Of a stretch of DNA of 64,000 nucleotides, positions 54,489-63,070 are shown piece by piece (positions within the stretch are counted from its first letter, which is position 1; each line of letters starts with the position of its first letter). Location of the stretch: assembly GCA_963722665.1 (NCBI GenBank), contig CAVRNW010000021.1:54944-118943 (forward strand), written 5' to 3'. The position numbers and the translations under genes are program-made. The stretch is from Site-B1 sp963722665 (GTDB taxonomy: Bacteria > Bacteroidota > Bacteroidia > Flavobacteriales > Flavobacteriaceae). Below the pieces are notes generated by a model that had not been told where the DNA came from, made no database searches, and was given only the letters and a program-made list of their open reading frames with translations.

Positions 54489-55536
54489 TCCGTTGTTGTG
54501 AACTTTTTTTCTCTCTCAGTATTTTTACAATACGATTATATACAATTTGTGATAAATTCCATTCGTATCCATCAAAATTAGTTGTATTAACAAATTGAAT
54601 GACAACCGTGTCGATGTCTTTGTGGTATTCAGCAAGACTCTGATAGCCGGGGATTAGACCACCATGCTCGTAGACGTAAATGGAGGAATAGATTTCCTGC
54701 CCCCCTTCATTAAACACCGAACCATCGTTTAATGCCCTCAAGAATATACCCACATCCTGCGCTGTAGCGATCATTGAACCATAATCATTTGTTTTTAAAT
54801 CGACCTCGTATCCAACGTAATAGCCACTCATAACATCGTCTATATTCACTTCACTAAGCGAACTGAAAGTATTTTTCAGTTCGAGTGGTATCAAAATTTC
54901 TTCCTTGATATATTGGTGATGGCTATAACCCACCACTTTGTCAATGAGTCTGGAAAGCAACAAATAATTGGTGTTCGAATATTCATAGTCATCACCCGGT
55001 TCGAAGTTGGCCGGCAAATCAAGTGCGTATTCAAGCACATCTTTATTGCTTTCCTGTGGATTATTCCAAAAACCGGGATGGTCGGTAAAATTGGGAATGC
55101 CACTCCGGTGTTGCACCATCAATCTCAGGGTGATTTTTTCTGCATTTTCAATCCTGCCCACTAATTCCGGAAAGTAATCAGCGAGCGTTTTGTCTAAAGA
55201 CAAACGTTTGTCATTGACTAATTTGGTGATAGCAACAGCGACATATAACTTATTGATACTGGCAATCTTGAATAATGAATGTGGGTCGGCAGGTATTTTG
55301 TTTTCCCTATTTTTCCATCCGGCAGCATAAAATTCAGGTTCCTTTCCTCCCTGATCTACATAAACAATCATTCCATCAAATCCGTAACCAATAGCCTCAT
55401 TCACTTGTTCTTGAACGGTATCAGGTAGTGGTAAAATCCAAGCCTTTACCAGAATCCATGGCACAAACCACAAAGAGGATATGCTTGCAAAAATAAATAC
55501 TATTCTGAGTATTCTTTTTATCTGTTTCTTCGTCAT
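54460..55536 (-). CDS. Serine hydrolase, beta-lactamase class C/penicillin-binding family
   Basis: The 358-residue protein has an N-terminal membrane anchor (about 8-32) and the active-site triad motifs SINK (SxxK), YSN (in YEYSNTNYLL) and HGG (KTG equivalent). It is a periplasmic or membrane-bound esterase/peptidase of the beta-lactamase superfamily; resistance is not implied. The last residues, KLIAKLSP, are encoded by repeat J2. It is flanked by J2 and J3 as direct repeats. Confidence 0.85.
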   Translation of the reverse strand: MTKKQIKRILRIVFIFASISSLWFVPWILVKAWILPLPDTVQEQVNEAIGYGFDGMIVYVDQGGKEPEFYAAGWKNRENKIPADPHSLFKIASINKLYVAVAITKLVNDKRLSLDKTLADYFPELVGRIENAEKITLRLMVQHRSGIPNFTDHPGFWNNPQESNKDVLEYALDLPANFEPGDDYEYSNTNYLLLSRLIDKVVGYSHHQYIKEEILIPLELKNTFSSLSEVNIDDVMSGYYVGYEVDLKTNDYGSMIATAQDVGIFLRALNDGSVFNEGGQEIYSSIYVYEHGGLIPGYQSLAEYHKDIDTVVIQFVNTTNFDGYEWNLSQIVYNRIVKILREKKSSQQRIKLIAKLSP

Positions 55537-55574
55537 ACTATTTCAGGGCGATGCGGTTTTCTAAATTGCACATT

Positions 55575-55632
55575 ACGGTTTGTATATGATTAGTTGCCTG
55601 GTTTTAGTCCACTAATTTAGCAATTAATTTTA
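55575..55632. repeat. Junction sequence J3 with relic of a gene end
   Basis: ACGGTTTGTATATGATTAG (55575-55593) and TAATTTAGCAATTAATTTTA (55613-55632). Read on the minus strand the block encodes TRLKLIAKLVD followed by a stop, like the end of the serine hydrolase. No gene body is attached. Confidence 0.65.
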
Positions 55633-55662
55633 ATCGGGTTGAGGTTTTCTTATGGGTGTCAA

Positions 55663-55911
55663 TTACGATTGTTTCTTTTTGATCTTATACAGGATGCCTT
55701 GTATTGATGCAATTGCTACCAATAAAAAGCCAACTCCTACAATACAAAGGACTATACAAACTATGGCACCAAGAACTAAAAATTCATCGGATACATCTGG
55801 ATTAATAAGATTGGCTATCCCAAACAACAAAGCAAAAAAGCTAACAAATATCGAAAAAAGGAGAATTACTGAATTAAGGAAATACGATTCTCTGATCTTA
55901 AAAAATCTCAT
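55663..55911 (-). CDS. Small membrane protein (82 aa)
   Basis: Two strong TM helices (about 14-35 and 45-70) and a basic C-terminus (YKIKKKQS). An overlapping plus-strand frame (55652-55921) has no hydrophobic pattern and is rejected. No family is recognised. It comes right after J3, on the same strand as the two preceding one-gene units. Confidence 0.5.
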   Translation of the reverse strand: MRFFKIRESYFLNSVILLFSIFVSFFALLFGIANLINPDVSDEFLVLGAIVCIVLCIVGVGFLLVAIASIQGILYKIKKKQS

Positions 55912-56095
55912 AGTTCATTGAATTTGATGAAACAATTTAAAAAGATATAATATCAATTTATGCCGTGCAATGATATTGGTCAATACCCATTAAAACTTAT
56001 TAAGCGCAGGTCATTATGGCTTGCGCTTTATATTTGGTGTTGCTTTGTCTATCTTTAGTCTATGGATAATAATAAGAAATACAAAAACTCCAATT

Positions 56096-56278
56096 ATGAA
56101 ACCGTTTTCTAAAATCGCATCTGTTCTTTTGGCTGTTGTTGCTCTTCTTCATTTCGCCAGGCTTATCCTGGATATGCAAGTAATTGTGGGTAGCCTTGAG
56201 ATACCAATGTGGGTAAGCATCCTTGGCTTTATTGTGCCTTCCTTGTTGAGTATTGGCTTGTGGAGAGAATTAAAATGA
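56096..56278 (+). CDS. Small conserved membrane protein (60 aa)
   Basis: From the ATG at 56096 the protein has two TM helices (MKPFSKIASVLLAVVALLHF onward, and VSILGFIVPSLLSIGLW). It resembles small uncharacterised membrane proteins common in Flavobacteriaceae. The TTG start at 56021 would add an unlikely N-terminus. It overlaps the next gene by 4 bp (ATGA). Confidence 0.6.
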   Translation: MKPFSKIASVLLAVVALLHFARLILDMQVIVGSLEIPMWVSILGFIVPSLLSIGLWRELK

Positions 56279-56415
56279 CTAAAAAGGATAAGAGATACAA
56301 AATAGACAACTACATGGGCAGGTACAAAAGAACTTTCAAACGCGGATTGGTGTATGTAATTGCTTTTTTGATCTGTTATGGTATGTATGAACTTTATGTA
56401 TATTTCTTTGAATGA
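56275..56415 (+). CDS. Small single-TM protein (46 aa)
   Basis: MTKKDKRYKIDNYMGRYKRT is a basic N-terminus before one TM helix (about 25-43). The start at 56275 is chosen because it overlaps the previous stop as ATGA, implying translational coupling. No family recognised. Confidence 0.45.
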   Translation: MTKKDKRYKIDNYMGRYKRTFKRGLVYVIAFLICYGMYELYVYFFE

Positions 56416-56541
56416 GACTCTAAAATTTCAATAAACTCTAATTAGAAGATCAACAGGATGTCCGTTGGAAAGATCGGTAGTTTCGCGAGAACCACATTAC
56501 AAAAAAGAAAGATGCAACTGTTCTGCAATGGACAGGTTTTT

Positions 56542-56760
56542 TTATTCGGTTATTCTTTTTTTTAAATCCATTCTCTCGTGTAAAATTCTGGTAATTTCAA
56601 CATAGTTTTCATTTATAGTTCAGTAGAAAAAGATATGTCGATTCGTTTTCATTCCGAGTAGACTTTGAATGATTCCGTCATAGTCTTTTCCTAAATTCGG
56701 ATTGTCTGCAATTTCTTGACAGTTTGAAATTCAGCCATTCGAGTGTTTTTTGGCTTTTAA
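56542..56760 (-). pseudogene. ParE/RelE-family toxin relic
   Basis: Minus-strand text EIADNPNLGKDYDGIIQSLL, GMKTNRHIFFY, a TGA stop in place of the expected CGA (Arg), then TINENYVEITRILHERMDLK and KRITE. This is the C-terminal two thirds of a ParE-like toxin. The N-terminus is lost in frame changes before about 56720, and no antitoxin gene is present. The flanking parts of 56416-56932 show nothing else I can identify. Confidence 0.7.
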
Positions 56761-56932
56761 AGATTCCAGATGCTTTTTAGAGTTAAAATCGATAACAAAA
56801 TAATAAAGGCCCGTTAAAAAATTATGACTCTTGAATTTTCATCTTTGTAGTATAGTCAGCACTAAATTTTGTCCTGCGATGATGCAATACATATATTTAT
56901 ATAGTAGTATTTTTGAAGAAATACTATTATAA

Positions 56933-57625
56933 ATGACATCTGCTAGTTTCCCTGAATTCCTCAACCAAATCAGTTCTAAGCCACTTTATGTTCTGGACTC
57001 CGGGATTCCCCTTCAATTATATGTACCTTTAGATCTGTCAATTTCCAATAACCATCTTTATGACATTGACACATCCAGTTCAAAGGATTTAGAAGCCTAT
57101 ATTTTTAATTATATAAAAGCCAAAAGGGGCAGAGTTGCTTATGGAGGTTACAATGAGGTGCGAAACATTTACCAAAGAAGCACACATTTTAATCAACAAG
57201 ATACTGCATCCCAACGCAATATCCACTTAGGAATGGATCTATGGATAGAGGCCGGAACCCGGGTGTTTTCGCCATTGGATGCCACAGTACACAGTTTTGC
57301 AAACAACAGCAATTATGGCGATTATGGTCCAACTATTATTTTAAAACACGGTATTAATGATATTGAATTTTATACGCTTTATGGCCATTTAAGTACGGAA
57401 TCAATTACCAGCATAAATGTTGGTCAAATCTTTAAACAAGGTGAACAGATTGCCTCTTTGGGTGAAGCATCCGTTAACGGGGATTACGCACCACATTTAC
57501 ATTTTCAAATTATAAAAGATATACAAGGTTATAAAGGGGATTATCCCGGCGTGTGCTCCAAAAAGGATTTGAGTTTTTATTTAAACAATTGCCCAGACCC
57601 AAATGTGCTGTTGAAGTTAATGTGA
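56933..57625 (+). CDS. M23-family peptidase domain protein
   Basis: The 230-residue protein has the LytM-type zinc motifs HLGMDLW (HxxxD), LYGHLS and PHLHFQ. M23 enzymes cut peptidoglycan cross-links, but this one has no signal peptide from the start chosen, so its location is uncertain. The C-terminus (YPGVCSKKDLSFYLNNCPDPN) is typical of a Bacteroidota subgroup. It is a single gene with about 320 bp of non-coding DNA after it. Confidence 0.82.
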   Translation: MTSASFPEFLNQISSKPLYVLDSGIPLQLYVPLDLSISNNHLYDIDTSSSKDLEAYIFNYIKAKRGRVAYGGYNEVRNIYQRSTHFNQQDTASQRNIHLGMDLWIEAGTRVFSPLDATVHSFANNSNYGDYGPTIILKHGINDIEFYTLYGHLSTESITSINVGQIFKQGEQIASLGEASVNGDYAPHLHFQIIKDIQGYKGDYPGVCSKKDLSFYLNNCPDPNVLLKLM

Positions 57626-57803
57626 TTTTGGAGCTCTTACAATCTTTTAACCTCCATTTCATTTACTTGTCCTTAAAAAATTAAAGAACTTCGAGTATGT
57701 AAATCAGGTCATCTTCGGGATATATATTCCATTGATTTTATTAAATAAATGAATTATAATTAGTATGTAAGTATTTGACATAAAATAAATGGTTAGGGGT
57801 ATA

Positions 57804-57946
57804 GAAACCAATTCTTATGATTTCATTGTAAACCGAAATAGTGAGAAATTGAAGAAATTTTCTTAACTTTAGGTAAGTGTTTTCACAAAAGTAGATTTTC
57901 AAATTGATAATACAGTTTATTAATTTATAAATCTAATTGCCCAATG
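57804..57946 (+). repeat. Duplicated leader, copy B
   Basis: It aligns with 53406-53547 from AAACCAATTCTTATGATTTC to the start codon, with about a dozen scattered differences and a few single-base gaps. The preceding part of the gap (57626-57803) shows nothing recognisable. Confidence 0.85.
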
Positions 57947-58729
57947 AAAACAAAATTTTGTTCCGCCTGTGGTGCTAAAATTTCTCAAAAAGCACTTTTT
58001 TGCGGCGAATGTGGTTCAAAGATAGAACGAATTACAGAATCCCTTGAAATCAAATCAAAACAATGTCCTGACTGCAATTACACCGCAGTTGGAGATGAAA
58101 ACTATTGCCCCGATTGCGGTAAAAAATTACTAGCAGGTGGCAAGGAAAACAAAAGCTCAAAACAAGAGCAGCAAGCTCCCATAAAAAAGGAATCAAAGAA
58201 GGTTGTCCATCCTGCTCCTGAACCCGTTAAAAAGAATAAGAAAGGGTTTATGCGAGTGTTTTTAAAAATAGTATTAGGGCTGGTGGCCATACTTGTTGTT
58301 GGGTCTATCGTACTCTATAATTTGGGAGATGGAGAAGATTCTTCCGGGTATGAAGCTGATTCCGATTATGAAGTTAGTCAAGATAATCAAGTAGATTCTA
58401 ATTATGAAACGGAACCTGGCATTTCTAATGCTTTAAGACAGCCAAAGAGCCTAAAAAAAGCAGCGGGTAAAATGGAGGCCATTTTTAAAGAAGCAGATAC
58501 CACAGAACTTAAATTGCTATTATCAGATACTAGTCTGAAAACATATCAAGGAGTTTACTCAGAAATACAACCTTATATGACCGAATATGCAAATGCCTTT
58601 AAAAACAGAAAGCTTATAAAATTCAATAAGATATTTGCTCTGTATTCTTTTGAGGATGAAGACGGCAATAAATTTACTGTCGAATTTGTCGCAATAGATA
58701 AAGACACCTGGAAATTAACACGGTTTTAA
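57944..58729 (+). CDS. Double zinc-ribbon membrane protein
   Basis: The 261-residue protein begins with two zinc ribbons (CSACGAKISQKALFCGECG, about 6-24; CPDCNYTAVGDENYCPDCG, about 42-60), then a basic linker, one TM helix (about 107-126) and an acidic segment leading to a C-terminal domain (about 165-261). It has the layout of cytoplasmic zinc-ribbon sensors with an extracytoplasmic domain. The function is unknown. It is 15 bp upstream of a secreted PLC-like gene, probably one transcript. Confidence 0.7.
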   Translation: MKTKFCSACGAKISQKALFCGECGSKIERITESLEIKSKQCPDCNYTAVGDENYCPDCGKKLLAGGKENKSSKQEQQAPIKKESKKVVHPAPEPVKKNKKGFMRVFLKIVLGLVAILVVGSIVLYNLGDGEDSSGYEADSDYEVSQDNQVDSNYETEPGISNALRQPKSLKKAAGKMEAIFKEADTTELKLLLSDTSLKTYQGVYSEIQPYMTEYANAFKNRKLIKFNKIFALYSFEDEDGNKFTVEFVAIDKDTWKLTRF

Positions 58730-58744
58730 TTAAAAAAATTAATC

Positions 58745-60559
58745 ATGAGAAAAATTAATATAAAAACATTGTCAAAAGTATTCACTCCTATTATTTTAAT
58801 AGCTATGAGTATATTTTTAATGAGTTATGGAAATATTAAAAATCATCCAAGCATTAACGGTTTTATAGTTAAATCTTTTATGAAAAAGGCTAAAAGTAAA
58901 TCCATAATTCCAGATTTTAAAAATTATACGTTTAGACTAGAAAGTGGACTACTTGAAGGATATTATATAGCAGAATCTGGTTATTTTAACGCATATCAAT
59001 TGGATAATTGGAAAGGGGATCTACTTAGTAACATTAAAAAAAATAGTACATATACGGAAAAAATAGGAAGAATGTATCCAGCTGAATGGATTAAGCATGG
59101 TGGATATTCTGCCGATGTTCCCGAAGTGCCAGCGAGTTTACGTCACTTCTATGATCCAACACGAAGTAAAGGATATCGATACCTTACTGATATTATCAAT
59201 TCAGCACCAATGGAAATAATAAAATATAATATGGATGATCCAGAAACAAATGGAGTTGAATGGGCATTAGGATCAAAAGGTTCTTTTGGCTCTAGGGAAC
59301 ATAATTATACTTGGGAAAATGGGAAAAGTTATATTAAAGGAGCATTGGAAGAATCAAATGTTGATAAAAGAAAAAAATATATGGCACAGGCCTGGCGCTC
59401 TTTAGGAGAAACCTTACATATGATAGCCGATAACGGTTGTCCAGCACACGTAAGAAACGATGCCCACCCTGCAGTACCATATTTGAATTTTTTGGGGAAT
59501 CCTGATATGTATGAGGAAGATATGGCAGAGAAAAAAGATTTAATAGGAGTTTTTAATACAGGGAATGTCCCTAAATCACTAAAGTCAATATTCCAAAAGG
59601 AGAAAACAACAGAGTCTATTGCCCACGAATTAGCTGTTTTTACCAATAAAAATTTTTTTACTACTGAAACTATTTCAGGTACAGATTGGAAAGGGAATGA
59701 CATTAAACAAATAACACATCCAAATTATGAATATAGCTCACCAAAATTGAGTCCAGGCAATTATAATAATAATTATTATCGAGGTAAAATAGCAGGATTG
59801 AATAAAGAAGTATTATTAGCTACTGACACTTGGTTTTTCAGGAAATATCCAGTTGTAAAAAAAACCTATCCATTTCTTGATGAAGAATGTGTTAACTCAC
59901 AAGCAGAAGTACTAATACCTGCTATTGTGGAAGCAGGTGTAAATGTGATGAAATTATACATCCCAAAATTAAGAGTTGTTATTACCAGAATTAAAAGAGG
60001 ATGGTACCATAAAAGGTGAAATAATTCATAAAACAGACCAAGAATATACAGAAACAATTTATTACAATGGTCCAGTTGAAATTAAGCAGTATGGTACAAA
60101 ATTGACTAGCTTTAATGCTAAAAACGGGAAATTCTCGGGTCAGATAAAAGTTGAAGAAAAAACATTTGCAAATGCTGAAATTGAATTTGGAAGAGTCTTT
60201 GTAAAATCCGATGAATTTATAATAAAAGCTGAAAAAGGAAGAAAATAAAATTGAAAAATTAGTAACTATTGATAAAGAAAAACCAAAAACCGGTCATTGG
60301 GTGCTATATGAAACAAAATCAATTGACGGTTGCCAATTCTATGAATCAGAGTGTTGGCCATTAGAGAGTTGTACAGGAAGTGCCGGAAGTTATTCAATCT
60401 CCGTAGCGTTCAAGCACATGCGGAAGTAATGCTTCAGGCTGGTCTGGTTCCGGGACTTATTCGTTACCACCTTCTAAATTGATACCCGGGGAGACCATTA
60501 CATTTGAAACTACTGCCGTTGGAAAGTGGATATACCAGGGTAAACGTTTGTTATTTTAA
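58745..60559 (+). CDS. Secreted PLC/P1 nuclease-like protein, three one-base insertions
   Basis: After an N-terminal membrane helix or signal (about 10-28) comes a mostly helical domain with LGETLHMIADNGCPAHVRND, which resembles the His/Asp zinc site of phospholipase C/P1 nuclease proteins. The frame breaks near 59970 (to ELLLPELKEDGTIKGEIIHK), 60235 (to EENKIEKLVTIDKEKPKTGH) and 60405 (to STCGSNASGWSGSGTYSLPP), ending at 60559. Three extra bases keep the total divisible by three (605 codons). The C-terminal part is Cys-containing and beta-rich. Enzyme activity is inferred from one motif. Confidence 0.6.
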
Positions 60560-60577
60560 GATATAAATAAGTTGTCT

Positions 60578-60788
60578 ATGGATGAACATGGTTATAATAC
60601 TGGAGATTCGTCCGAGTTCGTGCAATAAAATAGTATCGTGTTGCAGCAGTGAATCTCCTTCACAAGGAGAATATAAAATAAAAGCAGCTTATAACAAAAG
60701 CAGTGCACTTAGAATAGACGGAGGCGGTAGTATTGGAACTGCATCTACATCAAGACATTATTTCTATTTATATAAATGGCAGGAGTAA
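60578..60788 (+). pseudogene. Fragment of a small secreted-type protein
   Basis: MDEHGYNTGDSSEFV runs into a stop, and the next frame continues as SPSQGEYKIKAAYNKSSALR and SRHYFYLYKWQE to a stop at 60788. The two parts fit one short beta-rich protein with one indel near 60625. It could also be the true end of the preceding gene. No family recognised. Confidence 0.35.
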
Positions 60789-60839
60789 AAGATATGACTG
60801 CATTACTTTAATAGGTAAGTCTTTAAAAAATGGTAACAA

Positions 60840-61721
60840 ATGAAATATTGTGAAAACTGTGGCAGCGCATTAAAAAAGGGCGCAACATTCTGTACAAGTT
60901 GCGGTGCTGAAATTAGAGATGCCAGCCAGGAAGTTACCGAACTAAAAAAAAGTAGTATGCCTGTTACCAAGGATGCCGTCCCTTTTGATTTTAATACTAT
61001 TAATAATCGTATTAGCATACAAAACAGCCAAAGCAAGATCGTAAAGAGAAGCCGGTATGCAGCATTCTTCTTTTTTATATTGATGTTCCTGCCGTTTCAG
61101 GAATGGGGTCCTTTTACAGGTTTTTGGGCTATGGCCATTATATCATTTTTCCTGGTAATAGTTTCCATAATAGTTGGCTATGTTTTCAAGAGCCGGGAAA
61201 AGAAGTTAAGAACTCTTATAACAGGTGAAAATTTATTGGCACATTGGGAATTGAGCCCGGAGTTGCAAAAGACATATGTCGATACGCTTTACAAAAAAGA
61301 AATAGGAAAGAATATAGTCATTTTATTATCGGTTGGCATTATTGCCGCTGTTGTTTTCGGACTCTTTATTTTGACGATAGACGAAGCCCAATTTTTCATG
61401 GTTTTGGTGTATATCGGGCTGATGGTTCTTATGTCGATATTCGCTTTTGCCATGCCTGTCTATTATCGCTATAAAAACAGAAGAAATGATGCTCAAATAT
61501 TAATTGGAGCCAAATATGCCTATGTCAATGGCTATTTTCACAATTGGGATTTCCCATTATCGGGCATTAAAAAGGCCAGTATTATCAACAAGCCTTTTTA
61601 TGGTCTAAAGATCCGGTATTATTATACTGACCGGACGTTTACCAATACCGAGGAGTTAAATATTCCAGCCCCGGAAGACTTCGATCTGCAAGATGTTTTA
61701 AGGGAACTTAAAAATCAATAA
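60840..61721 (+). CDS. Zinc-ribbon membrane protein
   Basis: The 293-residue protein starts with one zinc ribbon (CENCGSALKKGATFCTSCG, about 4-22), then has two TM pairs (about 75-120 and 158-205) and a C-terminal cytoplasmic domain. The zinc ribbon resembles those of the gene at 57944. It ends the cluster and is probably linked to it in function; what it does is unknown. Confidence 0.7.
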   Translation: MKYCENCGSALKKGATFCTSCGAEIRDASQEVTELKKSSMPVTKDAVPFDFNTINNRISIQNSQSKIVKRSRYAAFFFFILMFLPFQEWGPFTGFWAMAIISFFLVIVSIIVGYVFKSREKKLRTLITGENLLAHWELSPELQKTYVDTLYKKEIGKNIVILLSVGIIAAVVFGLFILTIDEAQFFMVLVYIGLMVLMSIFAFAMPVYYRYKNRRNDAQILIGAKYAYVNGYFHNWDFPLSGIKKASIINKPFYGLKIRYYYTDRTFTNTEELNIPAPEDFDLQDVLRELKNQ

Positions 61722-61817
61722 TCTTAAAGTTTCGTCCTTAAAAGACCGTAATCCCAATAATTCCCGATAATTTTAGAGATCAGGACCGGAAAATAGGATA
61801 TATTTTTGTTTGAGGAA

Positions 61818-62165
61818 TTACTTGATTTTATTCCCGGAGCGAATGATCCGGATAAACCAGACAACGAAAATTATTTTAAGACTTATACCTAAAACTATAA
61901 AATAGACAGGTTTTAGATATATATTTTCAGGATCCAGGCCATACAATCCTGTAAACAGCAATAGTAATCCTAATCCCAAAACAAGAAGTTCGCTGCCTGG
62001 TTTATAGTCGCCATTTTTCACTTTTATGAGTATATAGAGCAGTTTACATAAAACACCAATTGCTATAAGTGTCAATCCCAGATATTCTAATTGATCTGTT
62101 GCCCGGAGAAATATACCGGTTGTTAGCGTTATGATCCCTGTAAATAATAAATATTTTGATTTCAT
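61818..62165 (-). CDS. Four-TM membrane protein (115 aa)
   Basis: From ATG 62165 (MKSKYLLFTGIITLTTGIFL) the protein has four TM helices. The longer frame to 62186 adds seven polar residues. It belongs to a type of small Bacteroidota membrane protein I cannot name. It follows the MscS gene by 69 bp on the same strand. Confidence 0.6.
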   Translation of the reverse strand: MKSKYLLFTGIITLTTGIFLRATDQLEYLGLTLIAIGVLCKLLYILIKVKNGDYKPGSELLVLGLGLLLLFTGLYGLDPENIYLKPVYFIVLGISLKIIFVVWFIRIIRSGNKIK

Positions 62166-62234
62166 TAAGCTGTTTATATGTGGCAAAATTGACCTAAGCC
62201 ATTTTAAATTTGGGTATCCTTATGAGCCGAATGT

Positions 62235-63065
62235 TTAATGGTCTTCGTTTGTAATAGGAAATGGTTTTGTTGCTTCGCCCCTGTAAATTGAAATATGAGG
62301 GAATGGTATCTCAATACCTTCTTCTTTAAACCTTTCGGTTATCTGCTGAAAAATTGAATTTCTAACTTGTAAATAATTTGTTTTCTCAAACCAAATTCCA
62401 AATATGAAGTCAATACTGCTTGTATTAAAGGTATTTGCAAGAACCAATGGTTCCGGTTCATCCAGGCATAATGGATTTTCATTGGCAATAGATCTTAAAA
62501 CCTCTGTAACCTTTTTTAAATCTTCTTTATAAGCAACACCTATTGTAATATCCATCCTTCTGATTGGGAACTTAGTGATGTTAACGACTTCTGTAGTAAT
62601 TATAGTTTGGTTAGGAATACGAATGAGTAAATTATCAAGTGTCCTAAGCTTAATTGATAAAAGGTCAATTGAATATACAACGCCTTGCTTTTCCCCAACT
62701 CTTATTAAATCGCCTATTTCAAAAGGTTTTTCTGAAATCAGGAATAAGCCGCTAACTATGTTCCCAATACTGGTTTGAGAGGCGATACCAAGAATAATAC
62801 CTAAAACGCCTGCTGCCCCCAACATTGTATGAAATACGTTCTTTAACTCTAAAATGTTAATTATAGTCAATACAATAATTAGAACGCCAGAATAAATAAT
62901 ACCTTTAGTAATTAGCATTTTAGATTGTGGACTCACTTTTTTAAAGAAAACCCTTCTGGCAAGAATAACTATGAGCTTTATTATTATGTAGCCCAATATC
63001 AGGGTTAGAGCAATTTCTTTGACCATGCTTATTGCTTCCGGACTTATGTTAAAATTTAAAGACAT
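62235..63065 (-). CDS. Mechanosensitive ion channel (MscS family)
   Basis: MscS channels release solutes on osmotic downshock. The 276-residue protein has three TM helices. The pore helix carries the Gly/Ala-rich block MLGAAGVLGIILGIASQTSI and is followed by the beta-domain (FEIGDLIRVGEKQGVVYSID) and the C-terminal cytoplasmic domain. It starts 5 bp after the DUF432-like gene and is surely cotranscribed with it. Confidence 0.92.
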   Translation of the reverse strand: MSLNFNISPEAISMVKEIALTLILGYIIIKLIVILARRVFFKKVSPQSKMLITKGIIYSGVLIIVLTIINILELKNVFHTMLGAAGVLGIILGIASQTSIGNIVSGLFLISEKPFEIGDLIRVGEKQGVVYSIDLLSIKLRTLDNLLIRIPNQTIITTEVVNITKFPIRRMDITIGVAYKEDLKKVTEVLRSIANENPLCLDEPEPLVLANTFNTSSIDFIFGIWFEKTNYLQVRNSIFQQITERFKEEGIEIPFPHISIYRGEATKPFPITNEDH

Positions 63066-63070
63066 GTCTG

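Noticed and set aside
54870..54895. CAGTTCGAGTGGTA inside the serine hydrolase gene, like the 17095 repeat
   Set aside because: It encodes the family sequence IPLELKNTF in frame; the match is most likely coincidence.
55652..55921. Plus-strand frame of 89 codons
   Set aside because: It overlaps a minus-strand gene with two clean TM helices; the plus frame has no such pattern.
56600..56640. Selenocysteine or recoded TGA in the ParE relic
   Set aside because: CGA to TGA is a single transition, and the N-terminus is also broken; it is a pseudogene.
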